Below, one piece after another: positions 18,795 to 28,493 of a stretch of 64,000 nucleotides of DNA. The notes under the pieces are model-generated. The model had not been told where the DNA came from. It did no database searches and was given only the letters and a program-made list of their open reading frames with translations. The stretch is from UBA4459 sp963776205 (GTDB taxonomy: Bacteria > Bacteroidota > Bacteroidia > Bacteroidales > F082): contig CAVZLR010000002.1 in assembly GCA_963776205.1 (NCBI GenBank), positions 496,001 to 560,000 on the forward strand. Direction: 5' to 3'. The first letter of the stretch is position 1. Each line of letters opens with the position of its first letter. The position numbers and the translations under genes were made by a program.

Positions 18795-18820
18795 GAGGGG
18801 ACGATTAGTCCCCTCTTTTT
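18795..18820 (+). terminator. Rho-independent terminator after tRNA-Gln and before rimP
   Basis: A perfect 8-bp stem (GAGGGGAC / GTCCCCTC) with loop GATTA is followed by TTTTT. It begins 20 bases after the tRNA and ends 5 bases before the rimP ATG, so rimP expression must depend on read-through unless a promoter lies inside the tRNA region. Confidence 0.85.
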
Positions 18821-18825
18821 ATACC

Positions 18826-19287
18826 ATGATAAAAAAAGAAGACATACAACAACTGGTTGAAGATTTCCTGGCTAACACCGATAAATTCGTCGTGAAAATA
18901 AGTGTTGGTAAAGAAAATAAGATCAATATTTACATTGATGGTGATTCGGACGTAAGTATTGACGATTGCGTGGAACTAAGCCGTTACATCGAATCAAAAA
19001 TTGATCGCGATATTGAAGATTTTGACCTTAGCGTTTCATCAAGTGGAGTTGGAGAACCTCTGGTACATATACGTCAGTTTAAAAATAAGATTGACAAACC
19101 TGTTGAAGTACTGTTGAAAGAAGGTACGAAATTTAAAGCCTTACTTCTTGATGTGGAGGGCAATAACATCAAGATTGCCAAAGAAATAAAAAGCAAAGGC
19201 AAAAGGAGTAAGAAGTTCAGCGCCGGCGAGGCAGAGTTCGTCGCACTGGATGATACAAAACACGTGAAAGAAATTATAATTATATAG
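18826..19287 (+). CDS. rimP: Ribosome maturation factor RimP
   Basis: 153 residues from the ATG at 18826; the longer frame from 18793 runs through the terminator hairpin and is not credible. The RimP N-terminal alpha/beta domain contains INIYIDGDSDVSIDDCVELSR and the conserved LSVSSSGVGEPL. The C-terminal SH3-like domain is present. RimP aids 30S subunit assembly. It heads the conserved rimP-nusA-infB operon. Confidence 0.95.
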   Translation: MIKKEDIQQLVEDFLANTDKFVVKISVGKENKINIYIDGDSDVSIDDCVELSRYIESKIDRDIEDFDLSVSSSGVGEPLVHIRQFKNKIDKPVEVLLKEGTKFKALLLDVEGNNIKIAKEIKSKGKRSKKFSAGEAEFVALDDTKHVKEIIII

Positions 19288-19314
19288 CAATTACAGTAGT
19301 TTAATAATAATAAC

Positions 19315-20550
19315 ATGGATACAATAAACCTGGTCGAAACTTTTTCCGAGTTTAAGGAATTTAAGAGCATTGACAGAGAAACAATGATGCGCATCCTTGA
19401 GGATGTTTTTCATAATTTACTAATCAAACGCTTTGGCGAAGATGCTAAATTCGACATTATCGTAAATATTGATAAAGGTGACTTAGAAATCTGGCATTAC
19501 CGCGAGATTGTAGAAGATGGAGAATTGGAAGATGAAAACCTGCAGATTGAATTTTCTGAGGCTATTAAAGTTGAACCAGACTTTGAAGTTGGTGAAGATT
19601 TCTCGGAGCAGGTGTGGTTAAAAGATTTCGGAAGAAGAGAAATACTGGCTATAAGGCAAAACCTCGTTTCTAAAATCCTTGAGTATGAAAAGGACAATGT
19701 CTATAAAAAATACAAAGAGAAAGTAGGTGATATAGTTACTGGTGAAGTTTATCAGGTTTGGAAAAAAGAAATTCTTGTATTGGATGACGAAGGAATCGAA
19801 CTGATTCTTCCCAAATCGGAACAAATTCCATCCGATTATTACCGCAAAGGTGATAATGTAAGGGCAGTGGTATCAAAAGTGGATATGAGAAATAGTTCAC
19901 CGGTGATTATTCTTTCACGCACATCTCCGGTATTTCTTGAAAGACTATTTGAAGCGGAAGTACCCGAAGTATATGATGGGCTGATCACCATTAAAAAAAT
20001 TGTCAGGGTACCCGGAGAACGTGCTAAGATCGCTGTTGAATCATACGATGATCGTATTGACCCGGTAGGCGCATGTGTGGGTATGAAAGGATCTCGTATT
20101 CATGGAATTGTAAGGGAACTTAAAAATGAAAATATTGACGTGATCAATTTCACAAATAATGAAACCTTATACATTCAGCGTGCCCTGTCACCTGCAAAAA
20201 TAACATCCATAAAAATTGATGAGGAAAGCGGAAGGGCAGAAGTATATATGAAACCGGACCAGGTTTCACTGGCAATCGGAAAAGGCGGATTTAACATCAA
20301 ACTGGCCGGACAATTGACCGGTTACGAAATTGATGTATACCGTGATTCGGACGTAGAAACTGAGGATGTTGACCTGCAGGAATTCACTGATGAAATTGAT
20401 CAGTGGATTCTTGATGAGTTAAAGAATATTGGTTGCGATACAGCTAAAAGTGTTCTGGATCTTGAAGTAAAAGATTTGGTTTCTAGAACAGACCTTGAAG
20501 AGGAAACAATTCAGGAGGTGGTTCGCATTCTTAAATCTGAATTTGAATAA
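19315..20550 (+). CDS. nusA: Transcription termination/antitermination factor NusA
   Basis: 411 residues, normal for Bacteroidota, which lack the long C-terminal repeats of E. coli NusA. The order is the N-terminal RNA polymerase-binding domain (about 1-130), an S1 domain (from VGDIVTGEVYQVWKK), KH1 with VGACVGMKGSRIHGIVREL, KH2 with LAIGKGGFNIKLAGQLTG, and a short acidic helix-hairpin tail. It lies 27 bases after rimP. Confidence 0.96.
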   Translation: MDTINLVETFSEFKEFKSIDRETMMRILEDVFHNLLIKRFGEDAKFDIIVNIDKGDLEIWHYREIVEDGELEDENLQIEFSEAIKVEPDFEVGEDFSEQVWLKDFGRREILAIRQNLVSKILEYEKDNVYKKYKEKVGDIVTGEVYQVWKKEILVLDDEGIELILPKSEQIPSDYYRKGDNVRAVVSKVDMRNSSPVIILSRTSPVFLERLFEAEVPEVYDGLITIKKIVRVPGERAKIAVESYDDRIDPVGACVGMKGSRIHGIVRELKNENIDVINFTNNETLYIQRALSPAKITSIKIDEESGRAEVYMKPDQVSLAIGKGGFNIKLAGQLTGYEIDVYRDSDVETEDVDLQEFTDEIDQWILDELKNIGCDTAKSVLDLEVKDLVSRTDLEEETIQEVVRILKSEFE

Positions 20551-20604
20551 AAACATTATATTTACCTGTATCTGGTGAACCGGTAGAACAACTAAAGAAA
20601 GAAT

Positions 20605-23469
20605 ATGACAGACGAAAGAAAAGTAGTTAGATTAAGTAAAGCTGCAAAGGAATTCAACATTGGCAGAGATACGATTATTGATTTTCTTTTGGACAAGGGA
20701 TTTCAGGTTGACAGGAACCCCAACACCAAACTTTCACCAGAGATGTATGATTTACTGCTGATCGAATTCCAGGAAGAAAAACACGTACGGGAAATTGCGC
20801 AGCAAAAAGAATTAGAATACCTGGGTAAAAGTTCAATTACTATCGAAGATAAGATCGACAAACCAGGGAAGACTGAAATTGATGAATTTGAACCGGTTGA
20901 CGAACTCATTATAAAAAATGTTGGCGTTGATTATTCTACCAAGGATAAATCTCCCAAGAAAAAAGTTACTGAAGATAAAAAAGAAACACCTAAAGAAGAA
21001 CCCACCAAACCAGTTGAGGAAAAAATAGAGGTTGTTGAAGAAGTTGATAAGGTTGAAGAAACAAGTGAAATTAAAGTACTTGGAAAAATCGATCTCGACA
21101 GCATGAACCAGAAGACAAGGCCTAAGAAAAAGACAAAGGAAGAGAAGCAGAAAGAAAAAGAAGCCAAAGCACCTAAAAAAGTAGTCGCTGAAAAGAAAGA
21201 AAAAGAACTGGAAGTACCTGAAAAGGTAGAAGAAACAAAAACAGAAACTGTAACTAAGGAAGAAAAAAAGACTCCAAAAAAAGTAGCTGAAGAGAATAAA
21301 AAAGAAGAAAAAGAGGAAGACAACTTTATTCCAACTAAATTTCAGAAACTTACCGGGCCTACAGTACTTGATAAAATTGAGCTGCCAAAAGAAGTAAGCA
21401 AAACAAAAAAGGTAAAGAAACCTGTTGCTTCATCATCGGATGATAAAACGGCTCAGAAAAAGAAAAAAAGGCGAAGAATAAAATCGCAGCCTGAGTCAGG
21501 AGAAAAAGAAACTGTTAAAAGGGATCCAAGAAAAAAAGCATTTCCAAAAAGAAAAGAAGCCAAACCTGAACCTACTGAAGAAGAAATTCAGCAAAGAATA
21601 AAAGAAACTCTGGCCAGGCTTGCTCCAACAGGAAAATCGAAATCTTCAAAATACAGGCGTTTAAAAAGAGATTCGGTTTCGCAAACCATGCAGGATGAGA
21701 TGGATCGCCAGGAACTTGAAAAATCAGTACTGAAAGTAACTGAATTTCTTACCGCTAATGAGCTTTCGATCATGATGAATGTAAACGTAAATGAAATTAT
21801 TAAATCATGTATGCAACTCGGATTGTTCGTTTCTATAAACCAGCGCCTGGATGCTGAAACCATTGTATTGGTAGCTGAAGAATTTGGCTACCAGGTTGAT
21901 TTTGTTAGCGTTGACGACTCTGAAAACCTTGAAGTAGAAGAAGAAGATGACGACCCGAAAGACCTGGTTGAAAGAGCCCCGATCGTAACAGTTATGGGCC
22001 ACGTTGACCATGGTAAAACCAAACTCCTCGATTATATTAGAAAAGCTAATGTGGTGGCTGGCGAAGCTGGAGGTATTACCCAGCATATTGGTGCATATGA
22101 GGTAACTTCAGAAAGTGGCAAAAAAGTTACATTTCTTGATACACCCGGCCACGAAGCATTTACCGCTATGCGTGCCAGGGGCGCCAAAGTTACTGACATT
22201 GCCATTATCGTTATCGCTGCTGACGACAGTGTGATGCCACAAACCAAAGAGGCCATTAATCACGCACAAGCAGCAGGTGTCCCCATCGTTTTTGCATTCA
22301 ATAAAATGGATAAACCGGGCGCCAATTCCGATAAGATAAAAGAACAACTATCTACCATGAACATCCTTGTTGAAGAATGGGGAGGTAAATTCCAATCGCA
22401 GGAAATATCTGCAATTACCGGAATGGGTATCAGTGATTTGCTGGAGAAAGTGTTACTGGAATCGGAAATACTGGAACTAAAGGCGAATCCTGATAAACCA
22501 GCCAAAGGAACCGTTATTGAAGCAACACTGGATAAAGGCCGTGGTTATGTAACAACCATCCTTGTTCAGGAAGGGAGCATAAAACAAGGTGATATTATTT
22601 TGGCAGGACCCGTTTCTGGTAAGGTAAAAGCCATGTTTAACGAAAGAAACAGCAAAATTACTGAAGCCGGGCCATCAACTCCTGTTGTATTGCTGGGTTT
22701 AAATGCAGCTGCCCAGGCAGGTGATGTATTCAATGTGATGGCAGATGAAAAGGAAGCCAGAAATTTAGCTACCAAACGTCAACAACTGATACGTGAGCAA
22801 TCGCAACGGACACAGAAGCATATTACACTAGATGAAATCGGTAGAAGAATTGCTATAGGTGACTTTAAAGAACTAAATATTATTGTGAAAGGTGACGTGG
22901 ATGGTTCTGTTGAGGCCCTTTCGGATGAAATTCTCAAACTTTCAACCGAAGAGGTTCAGGTAAATGTAATTCACAAGGCAGTGGGTGCCATTACCGAATC
23001 TGATGTTATACTTGCTTCCGCATCTGATGCCATTATTATAGGTTTCCAGGTACGCCCCGTACCTCAGGCACGTAAAGCAGCCGAAAAAGAACAAATCGAC
23101 ATTAGACTCTATTCCATTATCTATAAAGCCACAGAAGAACTGAAAGCCGCAGTTGAAGGTATGCTGGCGCCTAAAATGGAAGAAAAGATTACTTGTAATA
23201 TTGAGGTTAGGGAAGTGTTTAAAATTACCAAAGTAGGTACCATTGCAGGATGTTATGTGCTGGATGGAAAAATCAACAGGAACACGAATGTACGCCTGAT
23301 TAGGGACGGGATCGTAGTTTATACAGGAAAACTTGGTTCATTAAAACGCTTTAAAGATGATGTGAAAGAAGTTTCATCAGGTTATGAGTGCGGCCTGAAC
23401 ATTGAAAACTTCAACGACATCAAGGTAGGCGACATTGTTGAGGGCTACGAAGAAGTTGAAGTTAGATAG
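20605..23469 (+). CDS. infB: Translation initiation factor IF-2
   Basis: 954 residues. An N-terminal IF2_N helical module (LSKAAKEFNIGRDTIIDFL) is followed by a long Lys/Glu-rich linker (about residues 110-340), a second IF2_N module (about 375-430), then the GTPase domain with GHVDHGKT at about 464-471, DTPGHEAF and NKMD. Domains II to IV follow with no break. IF-2 brings initiator tRNA to the 30S subunit. It is the last gene of the rimP-nusA-infB operon. Confidence 0.97.
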   Translation: MTDERKVVRLSKAAKEFNIGRDTIIDFLLDKGFQVDRNPNTKLSPEMYDLLLIEFQEEKHVREIAQQKELEYLGKSSITIEDKIDKPGKTEIDEFEPVDELIIKNVGVDYSTKDKSPKKKVTEDKKETPKEEPTKPVEEKIEVVEEVDKVEETSEIKVLGKIDLDSMNQKTRPKKKTKEEKQKEKEAKAPKKVVAEKKEKELEVPEKVEETKTETVTKEEKKTPKKVAEENKKEEKEEDNFIPTKFQKLTGPTVLDKIELPKEVSKTKKVKKPVASSSDDKTAQKKKKRRRIKSQPESGEKETVKRDPRKKAFPKRKEAKPEPTEEEIQQRIKETLARLAPTGKSKSSKYRRLKRDSVSQTMQDEMDRQELEKSVLKVTEFLTANELSIMMNVNVNEIIKSCMQLGLFVSINQRLDAETIVLVAEEFGYQVDFVSVDDSENLEVEEEDDDPKDLVERAPIVTVMGHVDHGKTKLLDYIRKANVVAGEAGGITQHIGAYEVTSESGKKVTFLDTPGHEAFTAMRARGAKVTDIAIIVIAADDSVMPQTKEAINHAQAAGVPIVFAFNKMDKPGANSDKIKEQLSTMNILVEEWGGKFQSQEISAITGMGISDLLEKVLLESEILELKANPDKPAKGTVIEATLDKGRGYVTTILVQEGSIKQGDIILAGPVSGKVKAMFNERNSKITEAGPSTPVVLLGLNAAAQAGDVFNVMADEKEARNLATKRQQLIREQSQRTQKHITLDEIGRRIAIGDFKELNIIVKGDVDGSVEALSDEILKLSTEEVQVNVIHKAVGAITESDVILASASDAIIIGFQVRPVPQARKAAEKEQIDIRLYSIIYKATEELKAAVEGMLAPKMEEKITCNIEVREVFKITKVGTIAGCYVLDGKINRNTNVRLIRDGIVVYTGKLGSLKRFKDDVKEVSSGYECGLNIENFNDIKVGDIVEGYEEVEVR

Positions 23470-23475
23470 AGGAGT

Positions 23476-24345
23476 TTAGTGCGTCTTCGTCATGCTTTCC
23501 GGTATAACAATGATGAAGTCGGCTTTATTTTCACTTTCTTCATCCAACTTCTCAATATCTTTCTGCTCGACTGAGGCAATGGTTACTATTTTCAATCCCG
23601 GTTTGTACTTATTCAGGTACCAGATAATCCCTTCATAATCATTTGAATGATAGGTGCCGTTATAATGAATAAATAGCCTGCCACTCTCCAATGCTCCCGC
23701 TATGGAATAGGCCATAGTAGCATCTTTAATGGCCTGAGCTTTGGGTAAATTATCATTGGCATGTCCCATTCCTTCCATTTCTTCAAGCATCGAACGATAA
23801 CCTTTTAATTCCGGATCGTAATCCACAGGCAAGGGTGCGATATAGCTTCTGGCTTCCGCACTCAAACTGTCAAGACCTTCAAATCCTTCATTGTAGACAA
23901 CGGAAGCGTATCTTCTGGGAATATTTGTTGCAATAAACTCAATCTGGTGGTCCTTGGCAAATTCTACCAAAGGGGCATAATCAGTTGAATAATTGGGCCA
24001 CAATTTGGCTTCTTTCTTATAATTCTTATCGCTGATTTTTCCTTCTATATATTCGTTCAGTATCAGCTGGTTATCAGCCTCGAACATCTCAGCTCCCAGC
24101 ATGATAGCACTGTCCTTTTTTGCATAAAGATCCCTGGTGAGTTCAATTTGCAGCCAATGACAAATCGGGTTGTTATGCAATTCACCGAAAAACACGACAT
24201 CGGCGTTTTCCAATTCTTCCAGCATTTTGCCATACTTCACATCTTTACCACCAGCATTAAATATCTGGTAGGCTGGTTTGTCAGTTTTAAAAGCCATCAT
24301 AATTAAACTTGCTACGAATAGGGTAAGTATTTTTTTTATGTTCAT
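23476..24345 (-). CDS. ChaN-family lipoprotein-like protein
   Basis: 289 residues. A short N-terminal signal/anchor (residues 1-18) lacks a clear lipobox Cys. The ChaN/TIKI-like core carries the key VVFFGELHNNPICHW (GExHxNP), AEMFEADNQ, and the late GRLFIHYNGTYHSNDYEGI. ChaN proteins bind heme or have a metalloprotease-like fold; a heme link would fit the heme-uptake operon at 10-14 kb but is not shown. It overlaps cdd by four bases. Confidence 0.85.
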   Translation of the reverse strand: MNIKKILTLFVASLIMMAFKTDKPAYQIFNAGGKDVKYGKMLEELENADVVFFGELHNNPICHWLQIELTRDLYAKKDSAIMLGAEMFEADNQLILNEYIEGKISDKNYKKEAKLWPNYSTDYAPLVEFAKDHQIEFIATNIPRRYASVVYNEGFEGLDSLSAEARSYIAPLPVDYDPELKGYRSMLEEMEGMGHANDNLPKAQAIKDATMAYSIAGALESGRLFIHYNGTYHSNDYEGIIWYLNKYKPGLKIVTIASVEQKDIEKLDEESENKADFIIVIPESMTKTH

Positions 24346-24842
24346 TTCTTTTTTGATTTTTTAAGTTGTTCTTCTTTAAACATGAGTGGGAGCAGGTTTT
24401 CAATACCGTTAACCGCCTGTACAATACCCTCCTGCCCTTTCATTAGAATCCTGATTTTCCCGTTTTGACGGCTTTCTGTCTCCGCAATAACCTGCCTGCA
24501 GGCGCCACATGGTGTTATGGGTGATTTGGTAATAAAATTATCAGCTGCTGCTGTAATTGCAATTGATTTTACTTTTATATCAGGATATTTGGATTTGGCA
24601 TGAAAAATAGCAACTCGCTCAGCACATAAACCCGATGGATAGGCCGCATTTTCCTGGTTACTACCTAATATGACCTCTCCGTTTTCAAGAAGTACCGCAG
24701 CCCCCACTCTGAATTCGGAATATGGAGCATATGAACCTTTGATAGCTTCCTGTGCCCGTTGTAACAAATTCGATTCCTGATTCTCCAGTAATTCTAAATG
24801 TTCGTATTCTTCTATTTGAATATTGAATTTCCTGATTTTCAT
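24342..24842 (-). CDS. cdd: Cytidine deaminase
   Basis: 166 residues. The zinc-dependent deaminase motif AAYPSGLCAERVAIFHA (Cys and catalytic Glu) and the second zinc motif PCGACRQVIAE are both intact. It converts cytidine and deoxycytidine to the uridines in pyrimidine salvage. The stop overlaps the ChaN start by four bases, indicating translational coupling. Confidence 0.96.
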   Translation of the reverse strand: MKIRKFNIQIEEYEHLELLENQESNLLQRAQEAIKGSYAPYSEFRVGAAVLLENGEVILGSNQENAAYPSGLCAERVAIFHAKSKYPDIKVKSIAITAAADNFITKSPITPCGACRQVIAETESRQNGKIRILMKGQEGIVQAVNGIENLLPLMFKEEQLKKSKKK

Positions 24843-24879
24843 TACAGCAACTTTTACAGCTAAATTAGAAATTTATCAT

Positions 24880-26550
24880 TCAATGCTCCTTTTTGCATTT
24901 TTGCGTTCTTTTCCTAACAGTAAGAATGAATAGAAAAATGCAAACAATGTAGCTCCCGCCTGAGTTTCTAATGGTATCATCCGAAAACATGGAGAAAATA
25001 ATGATTAAAAAGAAACTGACAAAGAAATAATCGTCGAAGCCCTTCAGTTTAATGGCCGGAAATATTAAAGCAAAAATAAACCATAAAAAGCCAAAAACAC
25101 CAAACGTGATAAAAGTGGCCAGGAACTGGTTATGCGCGTGAAACCTAAACTTCGCTTTTAATTCAGACCCCATTTGCTTGTACTGACGAATGAGTTTATC
25201 TTCAATATCACCTGTTCCCACACCAATCCAGAAATTTTGATTGATTAGTTTTAAAGATGCTTTAGAGTATTCAATACGCTGCATTACAGAGCTACCACTT
25301 GGGTCTCCCGTTTTTTGATATACTTCATATCCCATTATTATTTTAAGAATGCGAGTACGAAGCCCTGGTTTTTTAACATAATTGTAATTGGCAGCGCCTC
25401 TTTCAATCATATTTATATCCCATTCCGTCAATGCATAAACACCCTGCTCATCTTTTCTTAAATCTTTAGATGTCAAATACCTGATAAGTGTTTCTTTAAT
25501 TTCTTCTCCGGCATCAGTTTTTCCGTTAAAATCATATGAACTCACTTCACTCCAGGCCTGTTTTATTTCCGGCAGACACATGTAAAGGCCTATGTAACGA
25601 CCATCTTCTATCCCCCTGACAATAGTATCATGAACATATGGATTGCCGGATTCTGTATAAAGATCCAGTTCGCTGGCAATAACAACAGGTGGTGTTTTTG
25701 CTTTAACAACGACATCTCTTACATAGAAGAACAGTGAAACAGGAATGCCTATCGTCAGTAAAACAAATGCCAGTTTTACTGCAAGTTTTTGCGTTTTAAA
25801 GAGTAGTATTATTAAATAAATAATAGAAATTAGAAGTAGGATCCAAAGACTTGTTAACGACTCCAACAGGATTAAAAAAATTACAAACCAAATTAATACA
25901 ATCCCAAAAGTTAACTTATGCCATATTTTAAATCCACCATCAAACAGAATGAAATATACCAGCGTAAAAAAAGCAAAACAAATATTAAGGCCAAATCGAA
26001 TTGGCGAAATAAAAGGCGAAATTTCCCTGATATCGACAAAATTTCCTTTTAGCATTAGTGAAAAACTGATGAGTGTTCCAACAAACGAGGCCGCTGCATA
26101 ATACAGCATCAATTTCCTAAATCGTTTGTATTCTATTTTTTTCATCGTAACAAAAACAACTGGAAACAGCAGCAAAGGCAACTTAACCCTTAAATCTTTC
26201 AGGGCATAATCCATGTCAGTTGTATAAAACAAACCTATTATATGTACCAGGTATATGGAAGACAATATTAGTGCCGGCCGATTTTTTACAAATGCAACTA
26301 TATGATCAATAAAGTTATGATACGCCAGGGTTAATATGTAGCTGATAAAATGAATGGTTCCTTTTATAAGTCCTCCCAATTTGAAAAACCTGTATGAAAT
26401 CGTAAATGAAAAACCTGACCAGAGCCATAGCCCCAGCAGCATGAATTCAGTAACACTCATGGCAAACTTTGAGAGTGGAATACTAATCGCAATAAGCGTT
26501 AATACGATAAAGTATGTTAGTGAGTGTATATTTGTACTGGATTTTATCAT
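24880..26550 (-). CDS. O-antigen ligase/polymerase-family membrane protein
   Basis: 556 residues with about 11-12 membrane segments. The large periplasmic loop (about residues 280-430) and the late WIGVGTGDIEDKL...FRFHAHNQFLATFITFG pattern match the Wzy/WaaL O-antigen ligase superfamily. The conserved His in the AHNQFL motif is the expected catalytic-loop residue. The substrate glycan cannot be deduced. It lies 37 bases downstream in the reverse direction from cdd, and the two may be co-transcribed. Confidence 0.85.
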   Translation of the reverse strand: MIKSSTNIHSLTYFIVLTLIAISIPLSKFAMSVTEFMLLGLWLWSGFSFTISYRFFKLGGLIKGTIHFISYILTLAYHNFIDHIVAFVKNRPALILSSIYLVHIIGLFYTTDMDYALKDLRVKLPLLLFPVVFVTMKKIEYKRFRKLMLYYAAASFVGTLISFSLMLKGNFVDIREISPFISPIRFGLNICFAFFTLVYFILFDGGFKIWHKLTFGIVLIWFVIFLILLESLTSLWILLLISIIYLIILLFKTQKLAVKLAFVLLTIGIPVSLFFYVRDVVVKAKTPPVVIASELDLYTESGNPYVHDTIVRGIEDGRYIGLYMCLPEIKQAWSEVSSYDFNGKTDAGEEIKETLIRYLTSKDLRKDEQGVYALTEWDINMIERGAANYNYVKKPGLRTRILKIIMGYEVYQKTGDPSGSSVMQRIEYSKASLKLINQNFWIGVGTGDIEDKLIRQYKQMGSELKAKFRFHAHNQFLATFITFGVFGFLWFIFALIFPAIKLKGFDDYFFVSFFLIIIFSMFSDDTIRNSGGSYIVCIFLFILTVRKRTQKCKKEH

Positions 26551-26565
26551 GTAAACTATAGAAGT

Positions 26566-26670
26566 TTAATCTTCTTCATCGCAATCGTTTTTTTTGTAAG
26601 TGTCATTTAAGATAGACTTGTAAAAATCTTCATCCAGTAATATTTTTTTAGCTTCTTTTATTTCCCTCAT
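26566..26670 (-). CDS. Possible 34-residue acidic small protein
   Basis: An ATG at 26668-26670 opens a 34-codon frame rich in Lys at the start and Asp/Glu at the end (closing DCDEED). It overlaps the end of the S41 protease gene by 23 bases in another frame and lies 15 bases before the O-antigen ligase ATG. It resembles no family I know. It may be a linking small gene or chance; codon-level evidence is weak. Confidence 0.3.
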   Translation of the reverse strand: MREIKEAKKILLDEDFYKSILNDTYKKNDCDEED

Positions 26671-28258
26671 TATGTTGAATCGTTGCAATTATTTTTCCCT
26701 GCTGATAATAATAACGGCTAACAATTTCCATCAATAACAATTCTTCAATCTCACTCCTGAATTTTTCAATATCCTTTTTCTTTTCTTCTTTTACTAAAGA
26801 ATCGATGTTTTCAAGTGCTGATTCGATAGCCTCCAAATAATTTTCTCTTTCAGCACTATTTTTCATTCTATCAATCAACGATTCTGTTTCTGTCAAGTAA
26901 TTAAATTCCTGGCTTTCTACATATATCTTGAAATCATTATAAATGGGATCTGTGATTTCAAATTCTCCGGGAGGTGCAATTTCCATGTTTTCGTATGCAA
27001 ATTTATTAGCATAATCAAAAATGTAATTATTGGCATACAAATCTGCTGTTATCTGGCTGAAAGTAGCAGGTTCGATACAAATATCAGGGATAATACCACC
27101 GCCATCCAGCACCGTTCTTCCACCCTTTGTTTTAAATGTAGAAATCAGCGAATCCGGCACTTTGGAACTGTCACCATTTCCATTTTTATTAAAATAATCA
27201 ATTGATTGTATACATCTTCCACTGGGAATATAATACTTCGCAACCGTAATTTTCATTTTTGAATTATAAGGCAAAGGGGTAACATGTTGTACCAGTCCTT
27301 TTCCAAAAGTACGTTCACCAATGATCACACCTCTATCCAAATCCTGGATAGCACCTGCAACGATCTCAGAAGCCGAAGCACTACTATTATTAACGAGAAT
27401 TACCAGCGGTATTTTTTGATCTATCGCATTATTACGTGTACGATGAACCTGAACATTCTCACTCAGTTTGCCTTTGGTTGTTACAATAGTTTGTCCTTTC
27501 GGTATAAAAATATTTGCAATATCCACTGCTTCATTCAAGAGTCCTCCACCGTTACCTCTCAAGTCAAGGATTATACCTGTTATATTGTTTTCTGATTTCA
27601 GTTCGTTAAAGGCTTTTTGTACATCTGATGCAGCATTCGGATTAAATTGCATTAAACTGATATAACCAATTCCTTCGCCTACCAAACCGTAATAAGGAAT
27701 ATTAGGGAATTTAACTTTTTCACGTTCAATTTCAACCTGGCGTTTCGTAGTATCGCCATAGCTCTCAATTACAAGTGTTACTGTTGATCCGGGAACTCCT
27801 TTTAGGTTTTCACTAACTGCTGGCGTATCTTTACCTATTGTTGATTCGCCATTGATGGAAATGATCTTATCCCCTGCTTTCAATCCCGATTTTTGCGCCG
27901 GAAACCCTTCATAAGGCTCTGTAATTACTACATATTCACCTTGTTTTTGAATAAGTGCTCCAATGCCTCCATATTCACCTTTGGTCATTAATTCAAAATC
28001 TTCCAATTGTGATTCAGGAACATAAACCGTGTATGGGTCAAGCGTATTTAACAGGGCATCGATCGCCACTTTATTTAAGTCTCCTGGATTGATATCATCA
28101 GCATAGTTCAGGTTTAGTTGCCTTAAAACATCAACATAAATTTCAATATTTTTTGATATTTCAAAGTTGTTTTTATCCTGTGCTGATAAATCTGAAAAAT
28201 ATAAAAGAAAAAATACAGATACTATAAGCCATATAATATTTCGAGGTTTCATAGTCAT
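26648..28258 (-). CDS. S41-family C-terminal processing protease (Ctp/Prc)
   Basis: About 536 residues from the ATG at 28258 (MTMKPRN), chosen because it avoids overlap with yidD. A signal peptide or anchor precedes the N-terminal helical domain, a PDZ domain (about residues 85-170, GIGALIQKQ...GLKAGDKIISING) and the S41 catalytic core. The Ser-Lys dyad is visible as VNNSSASASEIVAGA and GKGLVQ. The enzyme trims exported proteins at exposed C-termini. Confidence 0.92.
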   Translation of the reverse strand: MTMKPRNIIWLIVSVFFLLYFSDLSAQDKNNFEISKNIEIYVDVLRQLNLNYADDINPGDLNKVAIDALLNTLDPYTVYVPESQLEDFELMTKGEYGGIGALIQKQGEYVVITEPYEGFPAQKSGLKAGDKIISINGESTIGKDTPAVSENLKGVPGSTVTLVIESYGDTTKRQVEIEREKVKFPNIPYYGLVGEGIGYISLMQFNPNAASDVQKAFNELKSENNITGIILDLRGNGGGLLNEAVDIANIFIPKGQTIVTTKGKLSENVQVHRTRNNAIDQKIPLVILVNNSSASASEIVAGAIQDLDRGVIIGERTFGKGLVQHVTPLPYNSKMKITVAKYYIPSGRCIQSIDYFNKNGNGDSSKVPDSLISTFKTKGGRTVLDGGGIIPDICIEPATFSQITADLYANNYIFDYANKFAYENMEIAPPGEFEITDPIYNDFKIYVESQEFNYLTETESLIDRMKNSAERENYLEAIESALENIDSLVKEEKKKDIEKFRSEIEELLLMEIVSRYYYQQGKIIATIQHNEGNKRS

Positions 28259-28262
28259 TTTT

Positions 28263-28493
28263 TTAAGGAACAGGATCGTAACCACTCCCCCCCCAGGGAT
28301 TGCATGATACTACTCTTTTAGCCGCCAGCCAGAATCCTTTAAAAGGTCCGTGTTTTTTAATTGCATCAATACTGTATATTGAGCATGTTGGTGTATACCT
28401 GCACGACCGGCCAATAAAAGGAGAAAGTGTATATTGATAAACTCTAATTAATAAAATTAATAATTTACCCAATAAATTCTTCATCCTGTTCAA
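28263..28493 (-). CDS. yidD: Membrane protein insertion efficiency factor YidD
   Basis: 76 residues with an N-terminal amphipathic helix and the family signature GRSCRYTPTCSIYSIDAIKKHG, then CNPWGGSGYDPVP. YidD helps YidC-dependent insertion of inner-membrane proteins. It overlaps rnpA by 29 bases, the usual rnpA-yidD arrangement. Confidence 0.95.
   Translation of the reverse strand: MNRMKNLLGKLLILLIRVYQYTLSPFIGRSCRYTPTCSIYSIDAIKKHGPFKGFWLAAKRVVSCNPWGGSGYDPVP

Noticed and set aside
18793..18826. Longer RimP start upstream of 18826
   Set aside because: The extra codons lie within the tRNA terminator hairpin and its T-run.
20931..21323. Ser/Phe-rich antisense ORF opposite infB
   Set aside because: It is the reverse complement of the Lys/Glu-rich linker of IF-2; such composition mirrors produce long open frames without being genes.
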